Shown in pieces: positions 4,751 to 11,471 of a stretch of 23,643 nucleotides of DNA. Each line of letters opens with the position of its first letter. Position 1 is the first letter of the stretch. Origin of the DNA: a virus; IMG/VR virus record IMGVR_UViG_3300013010_000074, positions 1-23,643 of that record. One strand, given 5' to 3'. Position numbers and translations under genes: made by a program. The notes beneath the pieces were generated by a model. That model did not search any database. It was not told the origin of the DNA and saw only the letters and a program-made list of their open reading frames with translations.

Positions 4751-6704
4751 TCTCACCTCTACTTTTAAGTCTCATACTGATGATGAAGGCAGCATCATGA
4801 TTCGAGGTATGGCAAGTACTGCTGATTTTGATCGCGCGGGCGATTCTATTTCGGCAGACGCATGGACTAAAGGTGGATTGAATAATTTTGAGAAGAATCC
4901 AATTATTCTTTTCAATCACGATTATAACCGACCAATAGGCAGAGCTACAGGTTTAAAGGCTTCTGGTGAAGGGTTGGAACTTACTGCTAAAATCAGTAAA
5001 GCTGCTAAAGATGTAGCAGAGTTAGTTAAAGACGGTGTTCTTGGGGCCTTTTCTGTTGGTTTTCGAGTCAAGGACGCTGATTATTTAGAGGAAACCGACG
5101 GATTAAGAATAAAGGACGCTGAGTTGTTTGAGGTATCGGTAGTATCAGTACCATGTAATCAATCAGCTACTTTTTCACTAGCGAAATCTTTTGACTCGAT
5201 GGCTGAGTACGAGGATTTCAAAAAAACTTTCACTATTAGTGACGGGACGCAAGTCCAAAAGGAGATACAAATGTCTGAAGAGACAAATCAACCCGTTGAC
5301 TTGGAAGCTTTTGCTAAAAAAGTAGCTGAGGAAACTGCTGCTAAAATTGCAATGAAGCAAGCCGAGCAAAAAGCAGCCGAAGAGGCTGTACAGAGAGAAG
5401 TTGCTGAGAAAGCCGCTGTAGAAGCAGAAGCTAAAGCAGAGCAAGACAAGCAAGTTCAATCAGCAATCGTAACTGGCATTGAGTCAGGTGCAGAACGCCT
5501 CATGGCTGACGTCGAATCTAAAATGTCTGAAAAGGACGCGCAGATCGATGAAATTATGAAGCAACACGAGTCTGACCTCAAAGAGAAGTCTGACGAAATC
5601 GCTAAGATGCGTGATTCCAAGCGAGTTTTTGAAAACCGTGGCGGAAGTGACATGACTAAGTGGGGCAAAGATTTACTCGGCGCTCATATTCTTGGTAAAG
5701 TTACTAAGAAAGGCTGGAATACACAGTATGCCCAGGACATCTTGCAAAAAGCTGGCGTAACTTATGACGCTACTAGCGCAGCTGGTATCGACGTAAACGT
5801 TTCACAAGCATTCGAAGAAGAAGTACGACTTGAGCAGAAGGTTGCTCCTCTCTTCCGAGAAATTCAGGTAGCATCAGGCGCAACTGTAATGCCTATCGCT
5901 CCTGATACCGAGCTTGCTAACTGGAACGGTACAGGCCTTGAAACTGCCAATAACCTTCTCGAAGAGTCAGGTGCATCGGATAACAACTACAATGTTAACC
6001 GAGTATTGCTCCAGGCTTACAGACTGGTTTCTGGTACCTTTATTGCGAATGACACGGATGAGCAGGTAGTTATTAGTATGCTTCCTATCATCACTTCAGC
6101 CATCGCACGAGCACACGCTAAAGCAATTGATTCCGCTATTATGATCGGAAACGGTTCCTTTGCAGGTCTCGTAGGTGGAGCAGGTACTGACGGCGCAGGT
6201 TCATTCCTTGCTGCTGATACAGCTCTTGTAACTGACCCTGATGCATCTGGTACTTCTGATGCGATCACAGGTGCTAACCTGTTGTCAATCCGCTCTGAAA
6301 TGGGCAAGTACGGCATGAATCCTACTGATGTTGCATACATCGTTGGAATTGACCAGTACTACAACCTGATTGCTGATGCAGCCTTCTCTGATGTTTCAGA
6401 AGTTGGTTCAGATACAGCAATGAAGCTGGTTGGACAAGTTGGAAGCATCTACGGTTCACCTGTAATTGCTACTGACGCATTAGCACAAGGTACTAAAGAA
6501 GGCGGCGCCTTCACTGGTACAGCAGCTTGTGCTGTAAACGTACGTAACTATGTTATGCCCCGATTGAAGGGTGTTAGCATCGAGACTGACTACGAAGTAG
6601 CTGGTCAACGCACGGCTATCGTTGCCGCTCAATCACTCGGATTTAACGAGTTGGTTGCTGGCGTAACAAACAACGAGCCTGCAGTACGAATCGAGTATCA
6701 GTAA
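4734..6704 (+). CDS. prohead protease-scaffold-major capsid fusion
   Basis: A single frame of 656 residues combines functions that are separate genes in HK97. Residues 1-150 form an HK97 gp4-like serine protease: LFNHDY with H62, GAFSVGF with S107, and LFEVSVVSVP with E133 match the usual His-Ser-acid pattern. Residues about 185-300 are a highly charged Ala/Glu/Lys coiled coil equivalent to a scaffold or delta domain. From about 305 the sequence is an HK97-fold major capsid protein (DLLGAHIL, then SQAFEEEVRL at 357-366, ending in NEPAVRIEYQ). Cleavage near 300-306 would release a capsid of about 350 residues (inference). The ATG has GAGGTGG at 4724-4730 close upstream. An internal start at 5271 is listed separately. 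Confidence 0.93.
   Translation: MEKIFNLTSTFKSHTDDEGSIMIRGMASTADFDRAGDSISADAWTKGGLNNFEKNPIILFNHDYNRPIGRATGLKASGEGLELTAKISKAAKDVAELVKDGVLGAFSVGFRVKDADYLEETDGLRIKDAELFEVSVVSVPCNQSATFSLAKSFDSMAEYEDFKKTFTISDGTQVQKEIQMSEETNQPVDLEAFAKKVAEETAAKIAMKQAEQKAAEEAVQREVAEKAAVEAEAKAEQDKQVQSAIVTGIESGAERLMADVESKMSEKDAQIDEIMKQHESDLKEKSDEIAKMRDSKRVFENRGGSDMTKWGKDLLGAHILGKVTKKGWNTQYAQDILQKAGVTYDATSAAGIDVNVSQAFEEEVRLEQKVAPLFREIQVASGATVMPIAPDTELANWNGTGLETANNLLEESGASDNNYNVNRVLLQAYRLVSGTFIANDTDEQVVISMLPIITSAIARAHAKAIDSAIMIGNGSFAGLVGGAGTDGAGSFLAADTALVTDPDASGTSDAITGANLLSIRSEMGKYGMNPTDVAYIVGIDQYYNLIADAAFSDVSEVGSDTAMKLVGQVGSIYGSPVIATDALAQGTKEGGAFTGTAACAVNVRNYVMPRLKGVSIETDYEVAGQRTAIVAAQSLGFNELVAGVTNNEPAVRIEYQ
5258..5273 (+). 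promoter_or_regulatory. internal Shine-Dalgarno and ATG for a nested capsid gene
   Basis: AAAGGAG at 5258-5264 stands 6 nt before an in-frame ATG at 5271-5273 (Met180 of the fusion). This is a stronger ribosome binding site than that of most genes in the window, and it lies exactly between the protease domain and the scaffold coiled coil. Confidence 0.75.
5271..6704 (+). CDS. predicted nested scaffold-major capsid protein (internal start)
   Basis: Initiation at Met180 would give a 477-residue protein consisting of the delta/scaffold coiled coil (about 120 residues) and the HK97-fold capsid, the same design as the separate capsid gene of HK97. Evidence is the strong AGGAG site at 5260-5264, the position at the domain boundary, and codon choice: none of the 29 isoleucines from here to the stop uses ATA, whereas 4 of 11 upstream do. 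That fits high expression of this part alone. Nested in-frame head genes with internal starts are known, for example lambda C/Nu3. Whether the full-length fusion, the nested product or both are made cannot be read from sequence. Confidence 0.68.
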   Translation: MSEETNQPVDLEAFAKKVAEETAAKIAMKQAEQKAAEEAVQREVAEKAAVEAEAKAEQDKQVQSAIVTGIESGAERLMADVESKMSEKDAQIDEIMKQHESDLKEKSDEIAKMRDSKRVFENRGGSDMTKWGKDLLGAHILGKVTKKGWNTQYAQDILQKAGVTYDATSAAGIDVNVSQAFEEEVRLEQKVAPLFREIQVASGATVMPIAPDTELANWNGTGLETANNLLEESGASDNNYNVNRVLLQAYRLVSGTFIANDTDEQVVISMLPIITSAIARAHAKAIDSAIMIGNGSFAGLVGGAGTDGAGSFLAADTALVTDPDASGTSDAITGANLLSIRSEMGKYGMNPTDVAYIVGIDQYYNLIADAAFSDVSEVGSDTAMKLVGQVGSIYGSPVIATDALAQGTKEGGAFTGTAACAVNVRNYVMPRLKGVSIETDYEVAGQRTAIVAAQSLGFNELVAGVTNNEPAVRIEYQ

Positions 6705-6718
6705 GATTGATACCGGAG

Positions 6719-6747
6719 ACTGGGGGTGGTTCGCCACCCCAGTTTTT
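6719..6747 (+). terminator. Rho-independent terminator after the capsid gene
   Basis: CTGGGGGTGG and CCACCCCAG pair around a TTCG loop (6730-6733), with one bulged G in the left arm, followed by TTTTT at 6743-6747. No promoter is visible before the next gene at 6760, so downstream genes probably depend on read-through. This would make capsid mRNA more abundant than connector and tube mRNA. Confidence 0.87.
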
Positions 6748-6759
6748 ACTAATTAACTT

Positions 6760-7347
6760 ATGGCTGATTTAATAACATTACAAGAGTATAAAACGGCGGA
6801 GGGCATCACTCAACCGAAGGATGACGCTCGCCTGAACGCTTTAATACCTTCTGTAAGTCAATTAGTAAAAACTTATTGTGGAAACAGTTTCGTAGACTTT
6901 TATTCCAGCAATAAAACGGAGACGTTCACTATTGACTGGGGAACTTACATAGTACAACTAACCGAGAGTCCCGTAAACGCAATAGTAAGTGTACAAGAAA
7001 GAAGCTCGTACAGTTCTTCCTACGTAACTCTTACTACAGGCGCACAAGAATTCATACTTAATAGCACTACGGATAGTATATTCAGAACAACTGATTCTGG
7101 GTATAAAAACTGGGCAACTGGTGTAGAGTCCGTAAAAGTAGTATATACTGCTGGCTATACGGCAATTCCTGGAGACCTTAAGTTGGCGGTACTTGACTTA
7201 ATTACATACTACTTGAAAGACGAGCACAAGCTTAGACAATCAATAGCTGGTGCTAGTTTACAGAATCAAGGTAGTTCTACACAAAGAGATAATGTTGGCT
7301 TTCCTGACCACATTAAGCGAGTCTTAGACTTGTATAAGAACTTTTAA
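6760..7347 (+). CDS. head-tail connector (gp6-like adaptor)
   Basis: The 195-residue protein begins with an LxxYKxxxGI-type helix (ITLQEYKTAEGI) followed by a second helix with a Cys-Gly turn (LVKTYCGNSF), then beta-rich sequence, and ends with VVYTAGYTAIPGDLKLAV and a helix. The YTAGY-x-x-IP-x-x-L pattern is typical of HK97 gp6 / SPP1 gp15-like adaptors that form a ring under the portal. Its position straight after the capsid gene agrees. The family is usually shorter (about 100-110 residues); here a longer central beta segment and a C-terminal tail account for the difference. No clear Shine-Dalgarno precedes the ATG. The stop overlaps the next start as TAATG. Confidence 0.8.
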   Translation: MADLITLQEYKTAEGITQPKDDARLNALIPSVSQLVKTYCGNSFVDFYSSNKTETFTIDWGTYIVQLTESPVNAIVSVQERSSYSSSYVTLTTGAQEFILNSTTDSIFRTTDSGYKNWATGVESVKVVYTAGYTAIPGDLKLAVLDLITYYLKDEHKLRQSIAGASLQNQGSSTQRDNVGFPDHIKRVLDLYKNF

Positions 7348-8669
7348 TGGCTGTTGCTGGTTTAGCAAAAAGAGTGCTTGCAGGGATGACATCCCGAGAA
7401 TCCGAGTTAGCTCGACGAAAACTTGTTAGGCAGAAAGGACAGATTCTAGTTATAGACCATAAACGCTTTGGTGAGATACTAAAAGAAATATTTGCTAAAG
7501 ATATTAAAAAACGAGATATTGATAAAATTTGGAAAGGTTGGAGTGCTTACCTTAATACCCAGATTAACAATGTAAAAGATGTAGCTCGTAAAAATGAATT
7601 AATAAAGGCTCAAAAAACTATAAAACTGAAAGCTACCGAAAAATCTTTTATAATTGGCTCTTACAATACTATAAAAAGAAATAAAAGGGGTAAAGGTAAA
7701 TTAGGGCAAATAGTAGCGGAAGTACTAAAATTAGATTATGAGACAAATAAAGACTCAGAAACCTTTAAGTTATTAGGGGGGCAAGGGTCTAAGTTCGGAG
7801 CGCAGTTAGGCCATGAAGAAGAAGGGAGAGGCTTAGCCAGCTCAGCTGTTAATGCTTTAAAAGCAGAAAACCTTGTAGCCAGAAGTAGTATTGAGGATAC
7901 TGCTAAAATAGATGAAGCAATTATCAAGTACAAAAACACAATGAAATTGAGAATAGACCATACTCAAGTAATTGATAGTAAAGGTAATTTAAAAAAGGGC
8001 TATATCCCTGTTCTTACTTGGCAAAAATCTATTTCTAATCAGGAAGCAAAGGAAGCAGAAGAGACAGCTGTACGAGTATTAAATCAACAGCTACAAGGAA
8101 TAGCTGATATGGAGGGCTCCACTCCTTTAGTCAGTGCAATAGCTCAAGTTACCCTTGCTGCTGTTTCCCCAACAAAAAAGCGCAGGGGCCTAAAAGTAAC
8201 AGGAAAAAGAAAGAAAAAGATAAATGAACATACTACAGGCACTTCTAATAAAAAGACTACTAGAAAAGAAAAAGTACCCCTTGTTAGGGATACCGGAATT
8301 GATAGGAGGTCTGTTGCTACAAGGAAGGCCTCTAGAACCGGCGCAACAGTAAGTCCTTTCTCTTATATGGCAATGATAAACAAAAAGTTGCCTCAAACTG
8401 TAAGAAAAAATATGACACCGCCGCGTCTAGAAAATACTACTGGAAGGTTTGCAAGTAGCGTTAAAATACAAGACGTAAATATGACAAAGCAAGGCCACCC
8501 AAGTTTTGGGTACACTTATGCTAAAGATCCTTATCAGGTGTTTGAAGTTGGAGAAGGGCAGACTCCTTGGGCTAACTCCCAGAGAGACCCAAGAAGATTA
8601 ATTGACAAGTCGATTCGTGAAGTAGCGGCAGAGTTGGCTATAGGACGGTTTTATACTAGGAGACTGTAG
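7347..8669 (+). CDS. large neck-region protein, function uncertain
   Basis: This 440-residue protein lies where HK97-type phages encode head-closure and tail-completion proteins. Residues 1-275 are mainly helical, charged and not recognisable to me. Residues 277-310 form a very basic linker with Lys/Arg runs. The C-terminal part, about 335-440, looks like a compact domain: PFSYMAMINKKLPQTVRKNM, then NTTGRFASSV at 363-372, GYTYAKDPYQVFEVGEG, and PRRLIDKSIREVAAEL. That domain resembles neck or tail-completion proteins of other phages and probably carries the conserved function, with the N-terminal part as an extension. It overlaps its neighbours by one base on each side, so translation is coupled. 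A minor capsid protein is the main alternative. Confidence 0.6.
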   Translation: MAVAGLAKRVLAGMTSRESELARRKLVRQKGQILVIDHKRFGEILKEIFAKDIKKRDIDKIWKGWSAYLNTQINNVKDVARKNELIKAQKTIKLKATEKSFIIGSYNTIKRNKRGKGKLGQIVAEVLKLDYETNKDSETFKLLGGQGSKFGAQLGHEEEGRGLASSAVNALKAENLVARSSIEDTAKIDEAIIKYKNTMKLRIDHTQVIDSKGNLKKGYIPVLTWQKSISNQEAKEAEETAVRVLNQQLQGIADMEGSTPLVSAIAQVTLAAVSPTKKRRGLKVTGKRKKKINEHTTGTSNKKTTRKEKVPLVRDTGIDRRSVATRKASRTGATVSPFSYMAMINKKLPQTVRKNMTPPRLENTTGRFASSVKIQDVNMTKQGHPSFGYTYAKDPYQVFEVGEGQTPWANSQRDPRRLIDKSIREVAAELAIGRFYTRRL

Positions 8670-9121
8670 TGGCAAATGAAAGAGCATATACGTCTCGTAG
8701 AGCGGGGATAACGCAAGCCCTGGCAGATATGTTTGCAAAAATAGATGGTAGAGGGTTATACTACCAGTCTATAGCGGAAACTAGCCCTAGATTGAAATTC
8801 TGGGATGAAGTGGAAGAGTTTCCTGCTATTCATTTGAACGCAGGATCAGAAACACGACAGTATCAGACAGCAGGGTATAAGGATAGGTTTCTAAATGTAA
8901 CAGTACGTTGCTATGTAAACCAAGAAGACTCAGTAGCTGCATTAGACGAATTATTGGAAGATGCAGAAACTGTTCTGGAAGAAAATAGTCAGTTGCTTTA
9001 CTATGATAGAAATGGGTTGGAGCAGCATACACATCAAATTACTATTCTCAGTATTGATACTGATGAAGGTGTACTAGACCCTCTAGGAGTTGGAGAAATT
9101 CTAATAGAGGTTCGTTACTAA
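8669..9121 (+). CDS. tail terminator-like protein
   Basis: A 150-residue product starts at GTG 8669, overlapping the previous TAG, with AGGAGA at 8658-8663 as ribosome binding site. It begins with a helical region (ITQALADMFAKI), then beta strands including FWDEVEEFPAIHLNAG, RFLNVTVRCYV, a helix LDELLEDAETVLEE, and a final strand pair ILSIDTDEGVLDPLGVGEIL. This alpha-beta order is that of lambda gpU/HK97 gp10-type tail terminators, which cap the tail tube and join it to the head. Its location immediately before the tail tube gene supports this. The sequence similarity is structural in pattern rather than strong, so the label is probable and not certain. Confidence 0.72.
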   Translation: MANERAYTSRRAGITQALADMFAKIDGRGLYYQSIAETSPRLKFWDEVEEFPAIHLNAGSETRQYQTAGYKDRFLNVTVRCYVNQEDSVAALDELLEDAETVLEENSQLLYYDRNGLEQHTHQITILSIDTDEGVLDPLGVGEILIEVRY

Positions 9122-9184
9122 GAAGATACTGACACGAACAAACGTTCACGATTCAGTCTTTTCAAGATCATAGGGAGATAAACT
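9122..9184 (+). promoter_or_regulatory. intergenic leader and strong ribosome binding site of the tail tube gene
   Basis: This 63-nt gap holds a strong GGGAG at 9173-9177, seven bases before the ATG at 9185, which suits a protein made in many copies. I see no convincing promoter or terminator in it; a GAAC/GTTC inverted repeat at about 9137-9146 is too short to interpret. Confidence 0.6.
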
Positions 9185-10897
9185 ATGGCACAACAATTAT
9201 ATTTCAGCCGTGATACTCGGATGTTTATTCAGTTTAGAAATACGACTGAAAATACCGAAGATCCGGGTGATTTAGGAAAAGGGGCTTTGTGGGAGATTCC
9301 TGTATTGGACGGATACAGCTTTTCGCAAACAACAAACACATCAGAGATTGCTCTGGCAGAAATGGAAAGTAGTGCAGGTATTAGTAGACGAGGCCGTCGT
9401 ATGTTTACTGACTCTCTTGCACCTGCAGAATGGTCGTTCAGCACTTATGCACGTCCTTTCGCATCAGTTGGACAAACAGCACTAGGAACAGCAGCTGATG
9501 GTACTAAAGGCGCAGAAGTTGGTTCAGGAGTAGATGTACACGCAGTAGAAGAGGTTTTATGGGCTTCTATGTTTGGTTCAGATACGTATACTGCATCGAA
9601 CAGCACTTTTACAAGAGCTACACAAGCTGTATCAGGAGCTGTAATTACTCCTTCTACTACCACAAGCACTATTGGTATAGCTGAATCTAATAGATCAGCT
9701 TTGCACGCATTTACTTTGTTCTTCTTAATTGATACAGCAACTTCTAATCCTTTGCTTTATAGAATGCCAGAAGCTATTGTAAATGAAGTGTCTGTAGATT
9801 TTGATGTTGATGGTATTGCTACTCTTAACTGGTCAGGATTTGCGAAAGAGATTCAAGATAATTCTGAGAAATTGTCTGTATCTGCTCGTCATGACGCTAC
9901 TGTTTCTGGTGGCCGAGTTGGTGGAGGAAACCTCGTAATAGGTGATATCGTCATTGATACTGGAAACTCAAGAGCTGTTCATATAGCTACTGGTGTTAGC
10001 TCTACTCAAGCAACTGTAACACAAGCTATTGATGAAGCTATTACTAGTACTAAGAACTTTATTCGAAACCGATTGACTGGTGTAACTATTGAAACTGCGG
10101 ATGCAGCGGACAAAGTACAGGGTACATTCCCTGGGCAGTTTGCTACTATTTCAGCTATAGATGTTACTAATGAGGTTCTTACAACAAGTACAGCTCATAA
10201 CTTAAGTACAGGTGACCAAGTTCATATTACTGGGTGTACTGGAAATACAGACTTGAACGGAACACATCACTTTGTTCGTGTAGGAGATGAGACAAGTACT
10301 TATGCAGGTACTACTAATGCTACTACTGAGTTTGCTCTTTTTGGTACTAAAGCACAAGCTGAAAACTTAGGCAATGCAACAGGTCTAGTAGCAATCGGAA
10401 CAGGTAGTTATAATGCCAACACAGGTACAGTAGCAAACGGTAAGTATAGTTTGACACTGACTGGTGGTAGCTTTAACATCGGTAATAACATTACTTATCT
10501 TGTTCCAGAAGAACTTGGTGCAATTAACAAGCCGCTTGAACACGTAACAGGAACACGAACTGCTACGGGTAATGCAACTTGTTACTTAACACTTGAAGAT
10601 ACTGATAGCAGTAATGGTACTTCTCGACAGTTCTTTAATGACTTGGTAGGAACCGGAGCTATGGCTAAGGTTGTGAACAAGTTTAAAGTAATTATGGATA
10701 TTGGTGGAACGGCGGCGGCAGCAAATACTACTGACCCTGCACTTTCTATTACTTTCCCTACAGCACATATTGAGGTGCCTTCACACTCTATCGAAGATGT
10801 GATATCGCTTGAAACTAACTTCACTGCACTCCCCACGGACTTCGGTACCGCGGATGAGATAACCAGTGTTGTTTACAGGCCACCCTCTACGTACTAA
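9185..10897 (+). CDS. major tail tube protein with inserted FCCH-like domain
   Basis: The 570-residue protein starts with a tail-tube pattern: LYFSRDTRMFIQF, then WEIPVLDGYSFSQTT, and later AIVNEVSVDFDVDGIATLNW at about 197-216, which resembles the strand pair of the tube fold. It is roughly twice the usual tube length. Residues about 318-388 (FATISAIDVTNEVLTTSTAH, LSTGDQVHITG, NGTHHFV) match a beta module often annotated in phages as FCCH-like, with the pattern 'AHNLSTGDQVHITG...LNGTHHFV'. It probably projects from the tube surface as decoration. The tube fold resumes towards the C-terminus (FKVIMDIGG, VPSHSIEDVISLETNFTALP). It has its own strong ribosome binding site and is followed directly by a terminator, consistent with high expression. 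Confidence 0.83.
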   Translation: MAQQLYFSRDTRMFIQFRNTTENTEDPGDLGKGALWEIPVLDGYSFSQTTNTSEIALAEMESSAGISRRGRRMFTDSLAPAEWSFSTYARPFASVGQTALGTAADGTKGAEVGSGVDVHAVEEVLWASMFGSDTYTASNSTFTRATQAVSGAVITPSTTTSTIGIAESNRSALHAFTLFFLIDTATSNPLLYRMPEAIVNEVSVDFDVDGIATLNWSGFAKEIQDNSEKLSVSARHDATVSGGRVGGGNLVIGDIVIDTGNSRAVHIATGVSSTQATVTQAIDEAITSTKNFIRNRLTGVTIETADAADKVQGTFPGQFATISAIDVTNEVLTTSTAHNLSTGDQVHITGCTGNTDLNGTHHFVRVGDETSTYAGTTNATTEFALFGTKAQAENLGNATGLVAIGTGSYNANTGTVANGKYSLTLTGGSFNIGNNITYLVPEELGAINKPLEHVTGTRTATGNATCYLTLEDTDSSNGTSRQFFNDLVGTGAMAKVVNKFKVIMDIGGTAAAANTTDPALSITFPTAHIEVPSHSIEDVISLETNFTALPTDFGTADEITSVVYRPPSTY

Positions 10898-10901
10898 ACT
10901 G

Positions 10902-10927
10902 ATAAGGGGCTTCGGCCCCTTATTTCT
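10902..10927 (+). terminator. Rho-independent terminator after the tail tube gene
   Basis: ATAAGGGGC (10902-10910) and GCCCCTTAT (10915-10923) form a perfect 9-bp stem closed by a C-TTCG-G tetraloop, followed by a T-rich tail (TTTCTTT). It begins 4 nt after the tube stop codon and precedes a fresh promoter, so it closes the transcription unit. Confidence 0.88.
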
Positions 10928-10949
10928 TTCACCAACTTAAAAATACTTC

Positions 10950-10978
10950 TTGACATTTATTGTCTTATACCGTATAAT
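10950..10978 (+). promoter_or_regulatory. consensus sigma70-like promoter of the tail unit
   Basis: TTGACA at 10950-10955 and TATAAT at 10973-10978 are separated by 17 nt, again a perfect consensus. Transcription would begin near 10985, about 22 nt before the chaperone ATG at 11007. An AGGA at 10992-10995 may serve as ribosome binding site at somewhat long spacing (11 nt). The spacer sequence differs from that of the promoter at 2826. Confidence 0.88.
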
Positions 10979-11006
10979 TTAACTTTTACACAGGACATTC
11001 TAACCC

Positions 11007-11450
11007 ATGACAGAGCCAAAAACAACAGATATTAAACCACAAGTTTCATTAAAGAGTCTTATGACTCCGAGCAAGACAGTTACCATGGACTTCCCACGAT
11101 TTGAGGGAATGACAGTAGATTTATGCTACTTAGCCCGTGAAGAACTTGTAAAATTGCGGAAAAGGTGTCTTAGTACTAAATGGGATAAGAAGAGTCATCA
11201 GCCAGTTGAAGAAATGGATGATGATAAGTTCATTGTAGAATATTGTAAAGCAGTTATAAAAGGATGGAAAGGCCTAAAATATTCATATCTAGAAGAGCTT
11301 CTATTAGTGGATGTCAGTGACCTTGATCCCGAAGACACTTTACCCTTTACTCCAGATAATTGCGAGCTGTTGATGAAGAATGCAACGGACTTTGATACTT
11401 GGGTAACTGAAATGGTAGGTGACCTCGAAAATTTTACCAAAAACAAGTAG
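11007..11450 (+). CDS. tail assembly chaperone (lambda G-like)
   Basis: This 147-residue acidic protein sits directly upstream of the tape measure gene, where long-tailed phages encode the G / G-T chaperones that coat the tape measure before tube polymerisation. It contains SLMTPSKTVTMDFPRFEGM near the N-terminus, then a helical and acidic C-terminal half (EELLLVDVSDLDPEDTLPF). Identification relies on position, size, acidity and the frameshift signal at its 3' end more than on a sequence motif. It is the first gene behind the promoter at 10950. Confidence 0.85.
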   Translation: MTEPKTTDIKPQVSLKSLMTPSKTVTMDFPRFEGMTVDLCYLAREELVKLRKRCLSTKWDKKSHQPVEEMDDDKFIVEYCKAVIKGWKGLKYSYLEELLLVDVSDLDPEDTLPFTPDNCELLMKNATDFDTWVTEMVGDLENFTKNK

Positions 11451-11471
11451 TAGAGATACAAAAGCTACTTG
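11429..11471 (+). promoter_or_regulatory. programmed -1 ribosomal frameshift signal
   Basis: In the G frame, A_AAT_TTT at 11429-11435 is a canonical X_XXY_YYZ slippery heptamer. Eight bases later CAAGTAG (11444-11450) can pair perfectly with CTACTTG (11465-11471) across a 14-nt loop, a typical stimulatory hairpin; the G stop codon is in the 5' arm. The -1 frame is open from 11423, just after a TGA at 11420-11422, to 11860, so only a shift within this short overlap joins the two frames. Confidence 0.85.

Noticed and set aside
4734-6704. Protease-capsid fusion as a sequencing error
   Set aside because: The frame is continuous, the linker is plausible coiled coil, and the junction carries an ordered internal start; nothing suggests a lost stop codon, although resequencing would settle it.
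9137-9146. Inverted repeat GAAC...GTTC as an operator
   Set aside because: Only four paired bases around a short spacer, expected by chance, with no second copy near the two promoters.
9122-9184. Promoter before the tail tube gene
   Set aside because: TTCACG at 9145 has no acceptable -10 hexamer at 16-18 nt, and the sequence is far from the consensus seen in the other two promoters.
11438-11444. C_AAA_AAC as the slippery site
   Set aside because: The first position breaks the X_XXY rule and it leaves no spacer before the hairpin; A_AAT_TTT at 11429 fits both heptamer and spacing.
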